A stretch of 64,000 bases of DNA from Symbiodinium natans (lineage: Eukaryota > Sar > Dinophyceae > Suessiales > Symbiodiniaceae): positions 310,001-374,000 of the forward strand of contig CAJNDS010002432.1 of assembly GCA_905221605.1 (NCBI GenBank). The letters are read 5' to 3'. How positions within the stretch are numbered: the first letter of the stretch is position 1; each line of letters begins with the position of its first letter. Of the stretch, positions 1 to 11,900 are shown piece after piece. Below the pieces are notes generated by a model. It saw only the letters and a program-made list of their open reading frames with translations, was not told where the DNA came from and did not search any database. Made by a program: the position numbers and the translations under genes.

Positions 1-249
1 ACTTGCTATAGAACAAGACTGACTTCCTGCCTCAGGGTTCATGTCAGACTCAACCCAAGGACCTGACTGAAGGCATGACTGGTTTCTTGCACCCAAAGCT
101 TTGACCCCGCGCATGGCTGTTGCTACAACCATACACAGCTAGGCCACCAAGCAGCGCACGGATGAGCTTGGACACCTCCGGCCGCGCACCGGCCGGCCGC
201 GCCTGCGCCCCGCAACGAATGTGAAGCCTCTCGCATCGCCAAAAATCGG
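1..249 (+). repeat. Direct repeat copy 1 (R1)
   Basis: The same sequence recurs at 2568-2800 in the same orientation with few substitutions; this copy holds a short extra stretch near 125-145. It begins at the window edge, so its true left end is unknown. It could be an LTR or a dispersed repeat. No coding capacity is evident. Confidence 0.85.
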
Positions 250-906
250 CCTTGAAGACCTCGGCAACCTCCTCCACTGAGTACTTCGCTGAGCGAGTTG
301 CGAAGGGCTTGCGACACCTTGGAAGCACAAACATGGACCCTACGGACTATGTCTGGGCACTTTTTTCGGCCAACAAATCAGGCTCCGACGTGGCAGACAT
401 GGCGCAAGTACGCTAGCTGTGGCCTAGGAGCTGCTTGAGGCAAGAGAGCGCTCAGCGAGCAGCGGCTCAGATGCAATCTGTTGAAGACACATGGCCCGTA
501 GGCGCAAAAATTAGCAAAAGTCTCTGAGAGTCTTGCAGATCTCAAGGCATCTTGAAAAAACAATCCGGCACAAAATCCAGCAAAACAGGTCTACGTGCAA
601 ACAACAGCAAAAGTACATTGCAAAAATAGCAAACAAACGCAAAACAACGCAAATCTCCGAAATCTCCTGTAAACAAGGAACAACATTCAGGGCTGCTAAA
701 CACAAGCTAAAAGACAACCGCATGAAAGTGGCCTCCACAGTTGCAGCTCCCTTTCTGCTGCAGCATTACAAAAGCAAGCAGCTGCTTCGGACAAGCCCCT
801 GATCCCCAAGCTTATGTTCTGCACGCTGCTCCCCAAGGTTCCTGGAACAAGGGCAGGCGCAGGCACGCTGACGAGACCCAGCTGCGTGAGCCCAGGGCTC
901 AAACTT
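250..906. other. No recognisable gene
   Basis: AT-richer stretch with scattered CAAAA runs around 540-660. Only short frames with no recognisable motif on either strand. Confidence 0.5.
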
Positions 907-1056
907 GCGACCCCAAAAATGGGGCCGTCTCGCGGCCCCAAAAATGGGGCCACGAAATGCACCCAGCTTCCCTTATTATAATGTGTAAATACATGAAAAG
1001 GCTGGAACTGCGACCCCAAAATTGGGGCCGCCTGGCGGCCCCAATTTTGGTGTCGC
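907..1056. repeat. GACCCCAAAA palindrome cluster
   Basis: Two groups of CCCCAAAA/TTTTGGGG palindromes lie about 100 bp apart. The second, 1010-1056, is an almost perfect hairpin with 23-base arms, one mismatch and practically no loop. The first, 907-955, repeats the same words head to tail. It may be a small foldback/MITE-like insertion or a structured RNA. Confidence 0.6.
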
Positions 1057-1639
1057 TAAATCTGCATTTTTCGAGCCCCTGCGCTCCCCAGATTGCGACG
1101 CTACAGCAACTCTGACCCACAGGCAAGCTCCTAGCGTGGAGAATTTTTTTTTAAAGAACAACGACCCTCCACAGGCAGCTTTCTTGCGGAAGTGATCAAC
1201 ATAATAGAAACGGGCACCGGGGAGGCCACGCACAAGCGGACGTGACTTTTGCACACAAAAGCGGACCCAGAATCTGGCCTCGGAACAATTTCCTGCGCAA
1301 AGACCCGGAGCACATATGGAAAACCTACTCGGACCTACTCCTGCGGAAAAATACAGCTGGGTTAGCCCCAGCGGTCACTTCTGATTCTCCCTGTGCCATC
1401 AGCATCCACCTCCACAACCTCACCTGGCAGCGCTGCAAAGCCGCACGACACACTGCGCCGCTTGCATCTTGCCTATCTGGACGAGCGCCGACCGCATCAT
1501 GTGACAAATTCCAAAGCTTGAAGTAACGCTGAGGAAATCCATGGTGCCATGGAAGCTCATGGAAACCCTCGCTGAAGCTTCTGACATCTTTTTCCAAAGC
1601 CGCAAAGCATGAGAAAACCAATCGAAACCCCGCGGAGAT
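1057..1639. other. No recognisable gene
   Basis: Short frames on both strands, none with a known motif. I see nothing supportable here. Confidence 0.4.
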
Positions 1640-2225
1640 TTTGCAGGAACCCTCACAAAGCTCCACTGGAAGCTTTAAAGACCTGCGCACGACGACCTAT
1701 ATAAGAAAACCCACAGAAACCCCGCGGAAACCCTCACACAGCCCTAAGAAACCCACGGAAACCCCTTCAAAGCTGTCAAAAACCATGGAAAACCCACGGT
1801 AACCTTCACAAGACATTAGAAAAACCTTCCGAGAGCTTCAAAAACCTACGCAAAATCTAACAAAACCCACTGAAACCCCGCAAACCTTAGAAAACCCCAG
1901 GGAAACCATCTGAAAGCTTTTAAAAAACCAAGGCAAAACTTGACAAAACCCACGGACATCCGCGGAAACCCTCACAAAACTTTAGAGAAATTCAAGGAAA
2001 ACCTCCGGAAAGTTCAAAAACTGCACGAAATCCCACGGAAACCCTCACGAAACCCTTGAGGAACCTGCCAAAACCATCCAATAGGTTTTAACACATGCAC
2101 GAAATCTCAGGAAACCCACGGAAACCCCCAGAAACCCCGCGGAAACCCTCGCGAAACTGTAGGGAAACCCAGGGAAACCCTCCAGAAGCTTAACAAACAT
2201 GAACGGAAACCCTGCGGAAACCCCT
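1640..2225. repeat. Degenerate GGAAACCC-type simple repeat
   Basis: Words such as GGAAACCC, CACGGAAACC and CGCGGAAACC recur every 10-25 bases with irregular spacing, for example at 1715-1740, 1950-1980 and 2110-2160. This is a decayed short tandem repeat without coding potential. Confidence 0.7.
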
Positions 2226-2567
2226 TTATCAGGACTGGATTCACCCTTTGGAGTTTACAAAGTTATTAAAGGACAGGTGCAGGAAACCCGCCACCCAATC
2301 ACCGCACGCCAATGTCAGTATTATACTACCGGTCGTCCCCTGAAGGGTGAAGGACGCAAGAGATGTTTTTCTGCTTCTGGCAAGGACCTCTGTCAACCGG
2401 AGCGCCGAAGCTGGGGCATGCCTGCCATACGAATCAATGTCGCTGACCGTCTAAGAAGCACTTCGCGCCTTCAGGCAGAACGTCAAGGAACACATTGGTC
2501 TTTCACCAATCGGGTTCAGAAAAAGGAATACAGTCTACGTCTGCCTGGCTTCACCGTCCACGTCACA

Positions 2568-2800
2568 ACTTGCTATAGAACAAGACTGACTTCCTGCCTC
2601 AGGGTTTATGTCAGACTCAACCCAAGGACCTAACTGAAGGCATGACTGGTTTCTTGCACCCAAAGCTTTGACCTCGCGCATGGCTGTTGCGGCAACACTA
2701 AGCAGCGCACGGATGAGCTTGGACACCTCCGGCCGCGCACCGGCCGGCCGCGCCTGCGCCCCGCAACGAATATGAAGCCTCTCGCATCGCCAAAAATCGG
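2568..2800 (+). repeat. Direct repeat copy 2 (R1)
   Basis: Second copy of the repeat at 1-249, same orientation, about 2.57 kb downstream. The match ends at 2800, just before the decayed copia fragment. The pair could be the LTRs of an eroded element, but the left copy runs off the window so this cannot be tested here. Confidence 0.85.
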
Positions 2801-2824
2801 AAGAAAAGGAAGAGAGAAATGTTT

Positions 2825-3140
2825 ATGAGCAAGAACTGTTGGAGATGGTGACGGATTCGGATTGGACAGCCGACAGAGAGTCGAGGCAAAGCGTGTCGTG
2901 TGGAGCGATCATGCTGAATGGAAACCTGATTCATTTCCAGAGCAAGCGACAGAAAAGCATAGCGCTCAGCTCATGCGAAGAAGGATCCTGGGCAAGAAGC
3001 CGAAGATGGAATGCACAGACTCAAGCAGTTCGAGGCAACTGATTGCGCGGAAAGGTCTGTGGAAAGCACGATCTCAACGTTCATCTGTCATGGATCAGAG
3101 TGTTCCAAGGTTGTCATCAAAGCGCGGAAAGTGAGTGACG
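2825..3140 (+). pseudogene. Ty1/copia RNase H relic
   Basis: The frame around 2839-2990 reads TDSDWTADRESRQSV, then LNGNLIHFQSKRQ and IALSSCEEGS. This is the order of copia RNase H, where S/A-D-W, R-S/R-R-S-V/T and SKRQ/SLSSAEAE surround the first catalytic Asp and Glu. After about 3000 the reading continues in another frame with CTDSSSSRQ, the counterpart of the DSSSAR motif in the intact element downstream. Frame breaks and missing upstream domains make it a dead 3' fragment. It is not the same copy as the element at 4225-12223. Confidence 0.75.
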
Positions 3141-3280
3141 AGAAGTTGACAAAAATCATCCAAGCCGTCACTATGGCTGTTCTAGCCTTCGGTGAAGCGA
3201 AGAAGTTTAGCGAAGAACAAAAGAAAGTGCAAAACATGAAGGATCAACGCTGTGCATGAAAGTTATGGTTGTGTTGATAG

Positions 3281-3661
3281 ATGCAGTTGTTGCTGCTTGA
3301 TTTCCGTCGCAGCCGTATCAAGCTTTTTGAGATTAGAAAGAGAGGAAGGAAAGAAGGAATGCCTGAAGAGCATTTCGAAGTGATGGAGCAGCGAGTTGAG
3401 AAGCTTGCAGAGATGAGGCAAGGAGCAATGGCTCGAAGGGAGAACTCGCTCCAGAAGAATGCTTCTGAGAAAGAAAAAGAGAGCTTTCTGAAGAAAAAGA
3501 AAGAGGCACCTCCTGAAAAGCAAGTTCATCTGAAGAGGCTGAAGATGGTGAAGGAGCCAAAGGAGCCGGAAAGCCGAATGAAGGAAACCTTGAAAGCACG
3601 AACCCTGACTTCTCACACAAGTGCGGACAACTCTCTCTTTTTCACAGTCAGAGCCACTTGA
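3281..3661 (+). other. Lys/Glu-rich open frame, doubtful
   Basis: A 126-codon frame with a Lys/Glu-rich, coiled-coil-like composition (KEKESFLKKKKEAPP and similar). Its last 24 codons lie inside the inverted LTR fragment 3589-3724, so at least the C-terminus is not original coding sequence. I recognise no family. It may be part of the copia relic just upstream or chance. Confidence 0.2.
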
Positions 3662-3724
3662 GCCAAAAGTCACGAAGTGCACAAACTAAACGAATTCTCT
3701 CTTGTGAGCTTAAACTCAGCTTCA
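3589..3724 (-). repeat. Inverted copy of copia LTR segment (left arm)
   Basis: These 136 bases are the exact reverse complement of 13164-13299, which lies inside the 3' LTR of the copia element. A normal element would have a direct 5' LTR here. Instead only this segment is present and flipped, and the U3 part (12969-13163) is missing. Confidence 0.9.
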
Positions 3725-4224
3725 CTTCTTCTCTTCAAAGCAGTTTCCTTCTTCCAGACTTCTTCGACTGGCCTGGAAAAAGGTACCAGAGGGACCTTCG
3801 GTTTTTCACGTAGTAGCGGAGCTTGTGCCTTGTGGTACGAGCCCGTGTATGGTCTTTGGTTGTCTGTCAGGACTCTGTGAGTGCCTGGAGGCAAGTTTGG
3901 GTTTGGAGCCCAGACTGCCAGTGGACCGGAATCTCTTGTACTCGGACCGTGTAAGTGAGTACCGGGAAGCCTATCCTGTGAGGAGGCGGATCCGGACTCA
4001 TCAGGCTTGGAAGCAGTTGATTCAGCGGCTGTTGAGGCACTTTGGAGCCCGGGCAAGGTGTTTGTCTGGAACTGGATTGGTTGTGACCGATCTTGGAGGA
4101 ATACGGTGCTTGGTAGAGTAGAACTAAGGTTCTTCAGGAGCCTGGACCATCTGGTGTTGGTGAGAGAATTTTCGCCAGAAGACGTTGTGGAGAGACTGCA
4201 GGCTGGAGCCTGAGTTCAGGAACT
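3725..4224 (+). other. copia 5' leader with primer-binding-like site
   Basis: At 3778-3811 a segment containing GGTACCAGAGGGACC recurs at 13301-13335. It resembles the tRNA-iMet primer-binding site of copia elements (TGGTATCAGAGC in plants) with two differences. The rest of this stretch up to the gag start is untranslated leader; short frames carry no known motif. Confidence 0.5.
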
Positions 4225-5985
4225 ATGTTGAATACATCCCCACGACATACCAGTGGAGCTCATGTGAGGAGTCCAAGAGGTGGACGAGAGCGTGGAAGCT
4301 CTGTGCCCATCATGGATGCTGAGACAAGGCGAAGGGTAGACCCTTTTCCGGGTTTGGGAAATCCCAACCCACTGTGGGTGCAAGGTTTGGCACAAGGAAG
4401 CCAACCTGTGTATGGCCCAGTGCCCAGAGGTCGAACTCCCGCCAGAAGCCCTCATGGGGTAGCTACTGGAGCACCCCAACAGACAATGGGAGGCCCTTCG
4501 TTTCCCCCTGGTTTGCCTCAGCAAGCGGTAGGAAGTCCTTCGTTACCACCAGGACTATCCACTGGACCTCCTCAACCTGTGGTGACACCATCACAAACAT
4601 CACCCGACGTGCAAGGGTTGACGAGACAAGTGCGAGAATTGGAAAGCATGATGCAGCAACTGGTTGTGCAGCAACAGCAGTTTATGCAAACGATGACTTC
4701 GTCCATGGTGCAGCAACAGCAGCAGCATCAGCAGTGGATGATACAGCAGCATCAGCAACAGCAGCCACAGCAACAGCAACAGGTGAATCCCCCCTTACCT
4801 CAGGATGGTGTTCCTGAGAACATGCCCAGTTCTTCTTCGGGATGTCAAGGTGCATCGCCAGTGGGTACTCCTGCGAAGGGGACCCAGCTTTTTCGGATGG
4901 CGAGCCCAAGTCCCCCACTGAGACCTCCACCTCTGGAGCAAGAAAGGGAAAGGGATGTGTTTGCTCGATCGGACAAATGGTTGCCCAGTTTGCCGACCAT
5001 TGACTTTTCGTCTTGGAAGGATCGCATCTCTGAAGCTCTTGGATTCTTGACCTGGATGGAGAAGCTGACCAGTTGGGTTGGTTTGGGTTCAGAAGTGTTT
5101 CCCAATGAGCTCATGCATGCGGTGAAGACTCAAGAAGAGTCTCGGCTGAAACAGGATCGACTTACTGTGGAGCAACAGAAGAGGTCGACGAGGCTGATGC
5201 ACATCCTGCGACAGACTTTTGCAAATCATGAGAAGAGTTCTCTGATTTTGCAGACATATGTTGAAAGTGAGAGCACTTATCAACAATCTGGTTTTGTGGC
5301 TTTGAGATTGCTGGCGAAGGAGTTTTGCCTGAAGTCGCGAGCTGAATGCCTGTTCTTTCGGTCGCAGCTGGTGAATCAAACCGTGAAAGCACCCAGTATT
5401 CCGGAGATCATTCGAAAGATTGAGCATGAGTTGAACAAGTACACCAAGCTGCTCAATAGTCTTGATCCCGATGTGCATGCTGGTGGTTTGCAGATCCAAG
5501 AAGCGGATTCGGTTATGGTTTTGCTGCGCAGTTTGCCAGATCGGTGTAGAAGCCATTGCTTGTTGCATGGCGATAGTGAATCGTTTGAAGATCTGAAAAG
5601 AGTTGCTCTGAAGTTTGAGGTGCAACAAAGGGTGTGGTCAGAAGCCCCTGGCACGAAGCTTCAACCTTTTCGAGATCCCAATGAGGGAAAGGGCAACGAA
5701 GGAAAACCAAAAGGCAAAGGAAAGGAACAGAAAGGCAAGCGCGAATCAAGCAAAGGTGCTGGCAAACGAGCTTCAAGCCAGAACAAGAAGGATGTGGAGT
5801 GCTATGTGTGTGGTGGAAAGGGACATTATGCCCGCGATTGCTGGTATAAGGAGGGAGATTCAGGCAAGAAGCCCAATTCCCCCAATGCTAAGGCGAAAGC
5901 CAAGGCAAAAGGATATCCCAAGAAGAAGCCCGAAAAGGGAAAGCCCAAAGGAAAAGGCAAAGGAAAGGGGGAAGACAGTTGCTGA
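4225..5985 (+). CDS. gag: copia Gag, nucleocapsid-type protein
   Basis: 586 codons from an ATG. Gag packages the element RNA into virus-like particles in the cytoplasm. The N-terminal 130 residues are Pro/Gly-rich. Residues about 135-190 are very Gln-rich (CAG/CAA runs). Residues 250-470 are mostly helical, as expected of a capsid-like region. The basic C-terminal part contains a CCHC zinc knuckle, C526-x2-C529-x4-H534-x4-C539 (CYVCGGKGHYARDC), followed by Lys/Gly-rich repeats. The stop lies well inside the overlapping pol frame, which is +1 relative to gag. Pol is therefore probably made by +1 frameshifting in the overlap 5615-5985. No internal stops. Confidence 0.9.
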   Translation: MLNTSPRHTSGAHVRSPRGGRERGSSVPIMDAETRRRVDPFPGLGNPNPLWVQGLAQGSQPVYGPVPRGRTPARSPHGVATGAPQQTMGGPSFPPGLPQQAVGSPSLPPGLSTGPPQPVVTPSQTSPDVQGLTRQVRELESMMQQLVVQQQQFMQTMTSSMVQQQQQHQQWMIQQHQQQQPQQQQQVNPPLPQDGVPENMPSSSSGCQGASPVGTPAKGTQLFRMASPSPPLRPPPLEQERERDVFARSDKWLPSLPTIDFSSWKDRISEALGFLTWMEKLTSWVGLGSEVFPNELMHAVKTQEESRLKQDRLTVEQQKRSTRLMHILRQTFANHEKSSLILQTYVESESTYQQSGFVALRLLAKEFCLKSRAECLFFRSQLVNQTVKAPSIPEIIRKIEHELNKYTKLLNSLDPDVHAGGLQIQEADSVMVLLRSLPDRCRSHCLLHGDSESFEDLKRVALKFEVQQRVWSEAPGTKLQPFRDPNEGKGNEGKPKGKGKEQKGKRESSKGAGKRASSQNKKDVECYVCGGKGHYARDCWYKEGDSGKKPNSPNAKAKAKAKGYPKKKPEKGKPKGKGKGKGEDSC

Positions 5986-8900
5986 AGTCTCCCAAGAGGG
6001 TGAGTCGAGTGACTACCAGCTAACTGGAGGTGAATGGAATGAACCTGAGTCAGAGGCCCGAGTGGAATCTGTGTTGCAACCTCTGGAAGGATTGCTCGAT
6101 GAAGTGAGAAAAGAGTGGATTCCCCGGAGTACTGATGAGATAGATTGGTCATGGGAAGTTGAGACGAGAGTCCGGATTGCCGAGTTGGAGCATCGGATCT
6201 CTACCGATTTATCTCAGATGTTGCCATCTAAGTCAGTTCGGTCTTTGATGAAACCTCCGATGAATCAAGTCAAAAGCATGGAAAAGGATGATGCAAGCAA
6301 ATGGTGGTTGATTGACTCAGGAGCATCGGTGACTGTGATTGCGAAAAGATACTTGGATGAGTTCCAGATCTTGGATCGGAAGGCGTTGGGACCTAATGAG
6401 AGGTACTCAGCAGCCAACGATACCCCGGTGAATGTCTTCGAGCGAGTTCGCATCCGAGCCTTGCTGCCTATGTATGAAGGAAAGCAGTATCTTGGTTTGA
6501 CATCGGTGTGTGTGACTGGAGTTGTAGCAGATGTGGCTCACAACATCTTGAGCACCGAGCAGATGGTGAATACTGGTTGGGAAGTGAAGTTCACTCGAAG
6601 AGAGATTTCGCTGCGACACGAGAAGAAAGGAGTCATGGGATATGGAGTATCCTGGGCTGGATGTCCTTGGATCTACCTGCAAGGTGATGCTGGAAAGCGA
6701 AAGAAAGTAACCTTTGGAAGAACTGAGGTTCGACCCATGGATGTGGATGATGGCCAACGACCGATGGAGGTTGATCAGATGCAGTCAGTGCAGTCAATGA
6801 CCAAGAAAAAGCAAGAAGAAATGGAGCTGCATCGGATGCGAGGCCACATTCCTTTTTCGTCCGAATGTCCTCATTGTCGGATGACAAGAGGAACAACCCA
6901 GCATCGTCGGACCAAGGATGCTCAAGACCGACCCGTGGCGTTGCAAGCAGATTTCTGCTTCATCAACCTGGTAACTGGTACTTTTGCGAAAGACCAGCCG
7001 ACGGCTCCCAACATGAAAGTACTGGTCATGACTGAAATGTCAACCAGAATGATTGGATGTCTGTTGGTAGGGACCAATGCTGACAATACCTCCAGCTGGA
7101 TTCGTTATTGGATGAATGCTTTCGGACTGGACATTGCAGGGTCTGCTGTACTGTTGAGGACAGACAGCGAGACAGCGGTGAGCGCCCTCATCAAGAGAGC
7201 CAATCTGGGGATTAGGATTGTGACCCAAAGAGCACCTCCGCAGGGACATGAAGCGGTTGGTGGTGTGGAAAGGGCAGTGAGAACACTCAAGGAGTTGTTC
7301 AGCACGGTGAGGTTGGATCTACGAGCGCAGGGCTTTGACTTGAAAAGAAGTCCTCGAGCGTTTGAGTTTGGTCTGATTTACTGTGCTGCAATGCACAATC
7401 ACCATGCAGCTGCCTTTGATGGGAAGAAATCACCCCAGGAGTTGGTACTACAGAGATCCCTCCATGAGTGTGGATCGTCGTTGATAGGTGCTACAGTTCT
7501 GGCTGAGCTACCGGATTCGATGAAAACCACGGCGCTCTCCCGGTTTGTGGAAGCAGCCTATGTGTACCCTGAAGTTGGTGGCTTGACTCATGTTGTGAGT
7601 GCCATGGTGGATGGTTGTCCAAAACACTTTCGAGCAAAGTCCATCAAGCACATCGTTCCGTTGAAGATTGGGTTGGAGCATTGTCAACATTTGCTCAAGG
7701 AGCATGATCCATCGGATACATTGGCTCCCCCGATTCTGAAGGAGAAAGAGGATGGTGTGCCCGATCGGATTGAAGGTGAAGCGGACAAGGCCTTTGAGGG
7801 CCGAGTGTCTGAGGGACCGACCACCGACATGAGCAAAGTTGGACCTCCAGCTGCATGGGTGAAGGAACATGGTGGCACAGCGAACTGTCCTGCGTGTGGT
7901 CCAAAAAGAGGAAAAGCCAACCACAATGCTGAATGCCGAAAACGGTATGATGATTGGTTGAAAGCTCAACGACAACGGTTGGAATCGAAAGAACCAACAG
8001 AGGAAACTCCAAAAATGGACCAGAGAAGCTCAAAGGATGCGGGGGTGATGGAGTCTGGAAGTGAGCCTTCACTCCTGAAACGCCCGAAGATCACCTATGA
8101 GAGTCGACCAGATCCCAAGTTGGAGGAGAAGCAAAGCGTCCCAACACCTGCGACAGAAGTTGTGGATGTTGACATGGAGGATTTTGAGGATCCAAGTTTG
8201 CCTTACCAAGGGATTCCAGATGAGGCAATGGAACCTGGATACTTCGAAGGAGAAACTCCCGCTGAGGATGAAGCGATCCCAATGGAGGAAGAAAAACCTC
8301 AAATGGATGTGGATTCAGTTCCAAATGAGTCCAGTCGAGTTCCCCGGCGTTTAGAGAGTTTAACTTCAGATGTGAACTCAGTTCCAGATGAGTCCAATCG
8401 AGTTCCCCGGCTGATCAATCGTATTTATTTAGACCCAAGACTCGATGTGCCTCAAGGTCCTATTAAAATGGTAAGCAGTGACGAGAGTCCGAAGTTGGTA
8501 CATGTGACCAATTCGATTCTGCTCAACAAGAATAGCACTTTCCCGGAGTCCATGAAGGTGTGTGGATCCCAAGTTTGGCTGGCAAGACCCACGAGTGTTC
8601 TGTCTGAGATAGATGGATGTCCATTAGATGTGGATAAAACAGTGGAAGGCCGGCGAACTGAGCTGCAGAGTATGACTGCTCACAAAGCAGGGAGAGTGGT
8701 TGGAGCAGACGAGGCTCAGAAGTTTGCTCGTCAGCATGGGATAAAGATCATCCCAACCCGATGGGTCATAGGCCCAAAGGTGGTGAATGGCAAGGAAGCT
8801 GTGAGAGCTCGGTGTGTGGTGCAAGACATCGCAAAGGGGAGCACAGCATCATCTTTAGGACTGAGTGCTACGACTCCTTCTTTAGAAGCGTTACGGACGC

Positions 8901-11900
8901 TTTTGGCCATTGCTTCGGTAGATGCTATGGATATCGCAACTTTGGATGTTAGCACTGCATTCTTGCATTCCCCCCTTCCGAAAGGATCGAAGGCGATTAT
9001 CCAATTGCCCAAGGATGTTTCCGCCTGCAAGGACTATTATGTCCCGGTGTTTATGATTCTGGATCAAGCCATGAATGGTTTGAGAGTTGCCGCCAAAGCT
9101 TGGAACTTGAAGCTGGCGACAGTTGTGAAGAAAGTTGGGTTGAAGCAATGCCCAACGGAACCTTCCGTCTTCGAGGGCACTGTGAGAGGGAAAAGATTCC
9201 TCATGTTGTGCTATGTGGACGATTTGATTCTGTGTGGCACTAGAGATGCCATTCGGTTGGTGACCGACACCCTGAACGGAGAGTTGAAGATCAAGGAAAC
9301 GGGTCGAATCACTTCCACTGGTGGAAAGATCACCTTTTTGGGGCGAGAGATTGAGAGACAAGGGAGTCATCTCAGGATGCGAGTGCCCCCGGCATACTTA
9401 GATGCCCTGTTCGAGACAGAGTTCTGTAAGGACCTGAAGGTGGTTACTGCTCCTCCGGACATCGTGAAAACGGTCGAGAAGGGCAGAGCAAGTGGTTCGG
9501 ATCCTGAGTTGAGTGACACTGCAGCTGCGAGGTACAGAGCAGTACTTGGCCGGATTGCATGGTGGGGTCAGTCGAGACCTGACCTGAGTAGGTGGATGTC
9601 CATTCTTTCGCAAGGACAGTCCAAGCCAACAGCATGCTTTGAGCAAGCATTGCGACAAGTGATTAGGTTCCTAAAGGGACAATACCATGCATGGCAGTAC
9701 TTTGGCCCTGATGGGAATGTACCGGACAGTGGGCCGGCGCAGCTGGAAGTGTATGCGGATGCCAGTTGGGCACCCCAAGCGTCGTTAGGACGAAGATCTG
9801 TGTCGGGCATAGCCATCTTTTATAGAGGATGCCTGATCAAGGGAATCTCTCGAGTTCAAGGGTGTGTATCGCTGAGTTCTTGTGAAGCCGAGTTGAGAGC
9901 CATCTTGACTGCGGTACAGGAGAGTGAGGGACTTGCGACTTTGATCGGTCAGTTGGCCGAGTCAGATGTCACGATCCGATTGCACACTGACAGTTCCTCA
10001 GCGAGAGCGGTTTTGCTAAACCGTGGGTTGAGTAGGCGAGTTCGCCACTTAGACATCGCTGTCTGCTATCTTCAGGAGCGGATACAGGAAGCTCAGACCT
10101 TGAAGGTCATTTGGTGCCCGACAGCGGGAATGATCGCTGACGTTCTTACAAAGTGCTTGAGTCAAGTGACATTCTGTCAGCACCAGCAAGCTATGGGTAT
10201 ATACCCTGGTGAAGATGTGCAGCAGGTGTGGAGGATCTGTGGAATCCGACCAAGGGTTGGAGTTCAGGCATGCCAGTGTGCCGAGGCAACTGGATGCAGT
10301 GTGGAGCAAGTTGGATCGTTGAAAAGTGTGAAAAAGTGTGGTGAAGTTTTTGAAAATTTCCACCTTAGAAGTCCCGAAACCCTTCGTGAAGACTCTTCCC
10401 CTGAGGTTCAAGAAATGGATTTATGGTCCAACCGCAAAAGCTTTGGTTCAAGCACCACGGAAGCTAGCCCTAGCCTGGAGCCTGTACCTTTGGTGAAGGA
10501 CAGGAAAATGGCAGCTGAAGACAGCAGGAAGGGTGAGCAGGGTGCTGAGATGAAAAGCCCCTTTTGGTGTAAGGTTTGCAAATGGTTGTTCAGATCCGAG
10601 CATGCTGCCGGGTTGAGCTGGGATGAAAGTGGCAAGCCCAAGTGCGAAAAGTGCAAACAGACTGTGACAGTCTCTGGCACGGATGCAAGCCATGCATTCC
10701 ATCTCCGAGAGGCAGAGAAGGAGCGCCGAGCTGCTGGAAAAAGGGGTGATAAAGGTGAAAGCCGAGGCTCAGGCCAAGCTGCACCGAAACCCAAGGCCAT
10801 GCCGAAGGTGATTGAACGGATGGTCGACGTGTTTCCGGAGCTGGCGGATCCAGAGCCGCCGAAGTGGTTCGGTGATGTGTCATGGAGTATCTGCCGGCGC
10901 GGAACTCCAGTGGATGAGCTAGAGCTCAAGGACGTGGTAGGCACGCTATCCGACAAGGATATGTTGCGCTATCAAAGCTCATACGAGAAGCTGGTGAAGC
11001 CCATCCAGGAGGTGTGTGAGCTACAGGAGAAACCCACGAAGATCTTCGGAATCTTGGATGTCCGTGGACAGATTGGTGGCAAGGCCATCATCTGGGAGAT
11101 GGCAGTGAATGAAGGAGGACTGTACATGGAAGTACCGCCGGGAACGTGTGGCCTGGCGATGTTGAGCTTCGTGAGGTACTTGAAGAGAAAAGGGATAGTC
11201 CCTGTTTTGCTTCTGGGTGAGCACCAGGACCTCGGAGTCTTGCGGATGGTGGATCTGTTGTGCGTGCTACCCATTTTGGGAGCAGAGAGGATCATGGAGG
11301 ATGAAGCTGAGAGCTCGTATTATCCCCCATGGGTGTTGCGCTGGAAGAGAAGTGCAAAGGAAGGATCCTTGGTGTTTAAGGAACTGGTGGAGCGAGTGCG
11401 AGTGATTTCGATGTTGTCGTGTGATACACTTCGGATTCACGAGCCGGAGCTGAGGGAGAGACCAGTCCCCAAGTGGTCGTTTGTGGCCTACAGCCACTAC
11501 AGATCCGTGATGGAGTCTGTTGCAGGATTCTTGGAGGACCTGGAGAAAAAGAAAGAGGAGATCACCGACACGCAGAGGGCGGCAAGCTGGAAGAAGGTGG
11601 TTGCGAGTGAGACTCGAAGCGGTGTTGTGTGGATCTGCAAGTGTAAGTGGCACTTGCCGACCGACTATGTGGTGAGGTTCAACTTGACGTTGCCTGCCGA
11701 CATGTGGCAGCAAGCCTTTGGGATCATGGGTGAGAATGTTGGGAAACTCGAGAAGGAGGAAAAGGACCTGAAGCGGATCCTCAAGGCTGCAGCGGAACAG
11801 CAAGACCGAGAGTTCGAGGAAGCTGAGCGAAAGCGCAAGCGCATCGCCGACCTGTCAGCTGCCGAGGAAGAAGCTGCTAAGAGAGCAAAGCTGGAAGGCG

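Noticed and set aside
2199-2633. 144-codon frame as a gene
   Set aside because: It starts in the GGAAACCC simple repeat and ends inside the dispersed repeat copy at 2568, so it is most likely chance.
1-2800. Complete LTR element bounded by the R1 repeats
   Set aside because: The left copy is cut by the window edge and no retroelement gene lies between the copies, so the claim cannot be supported.
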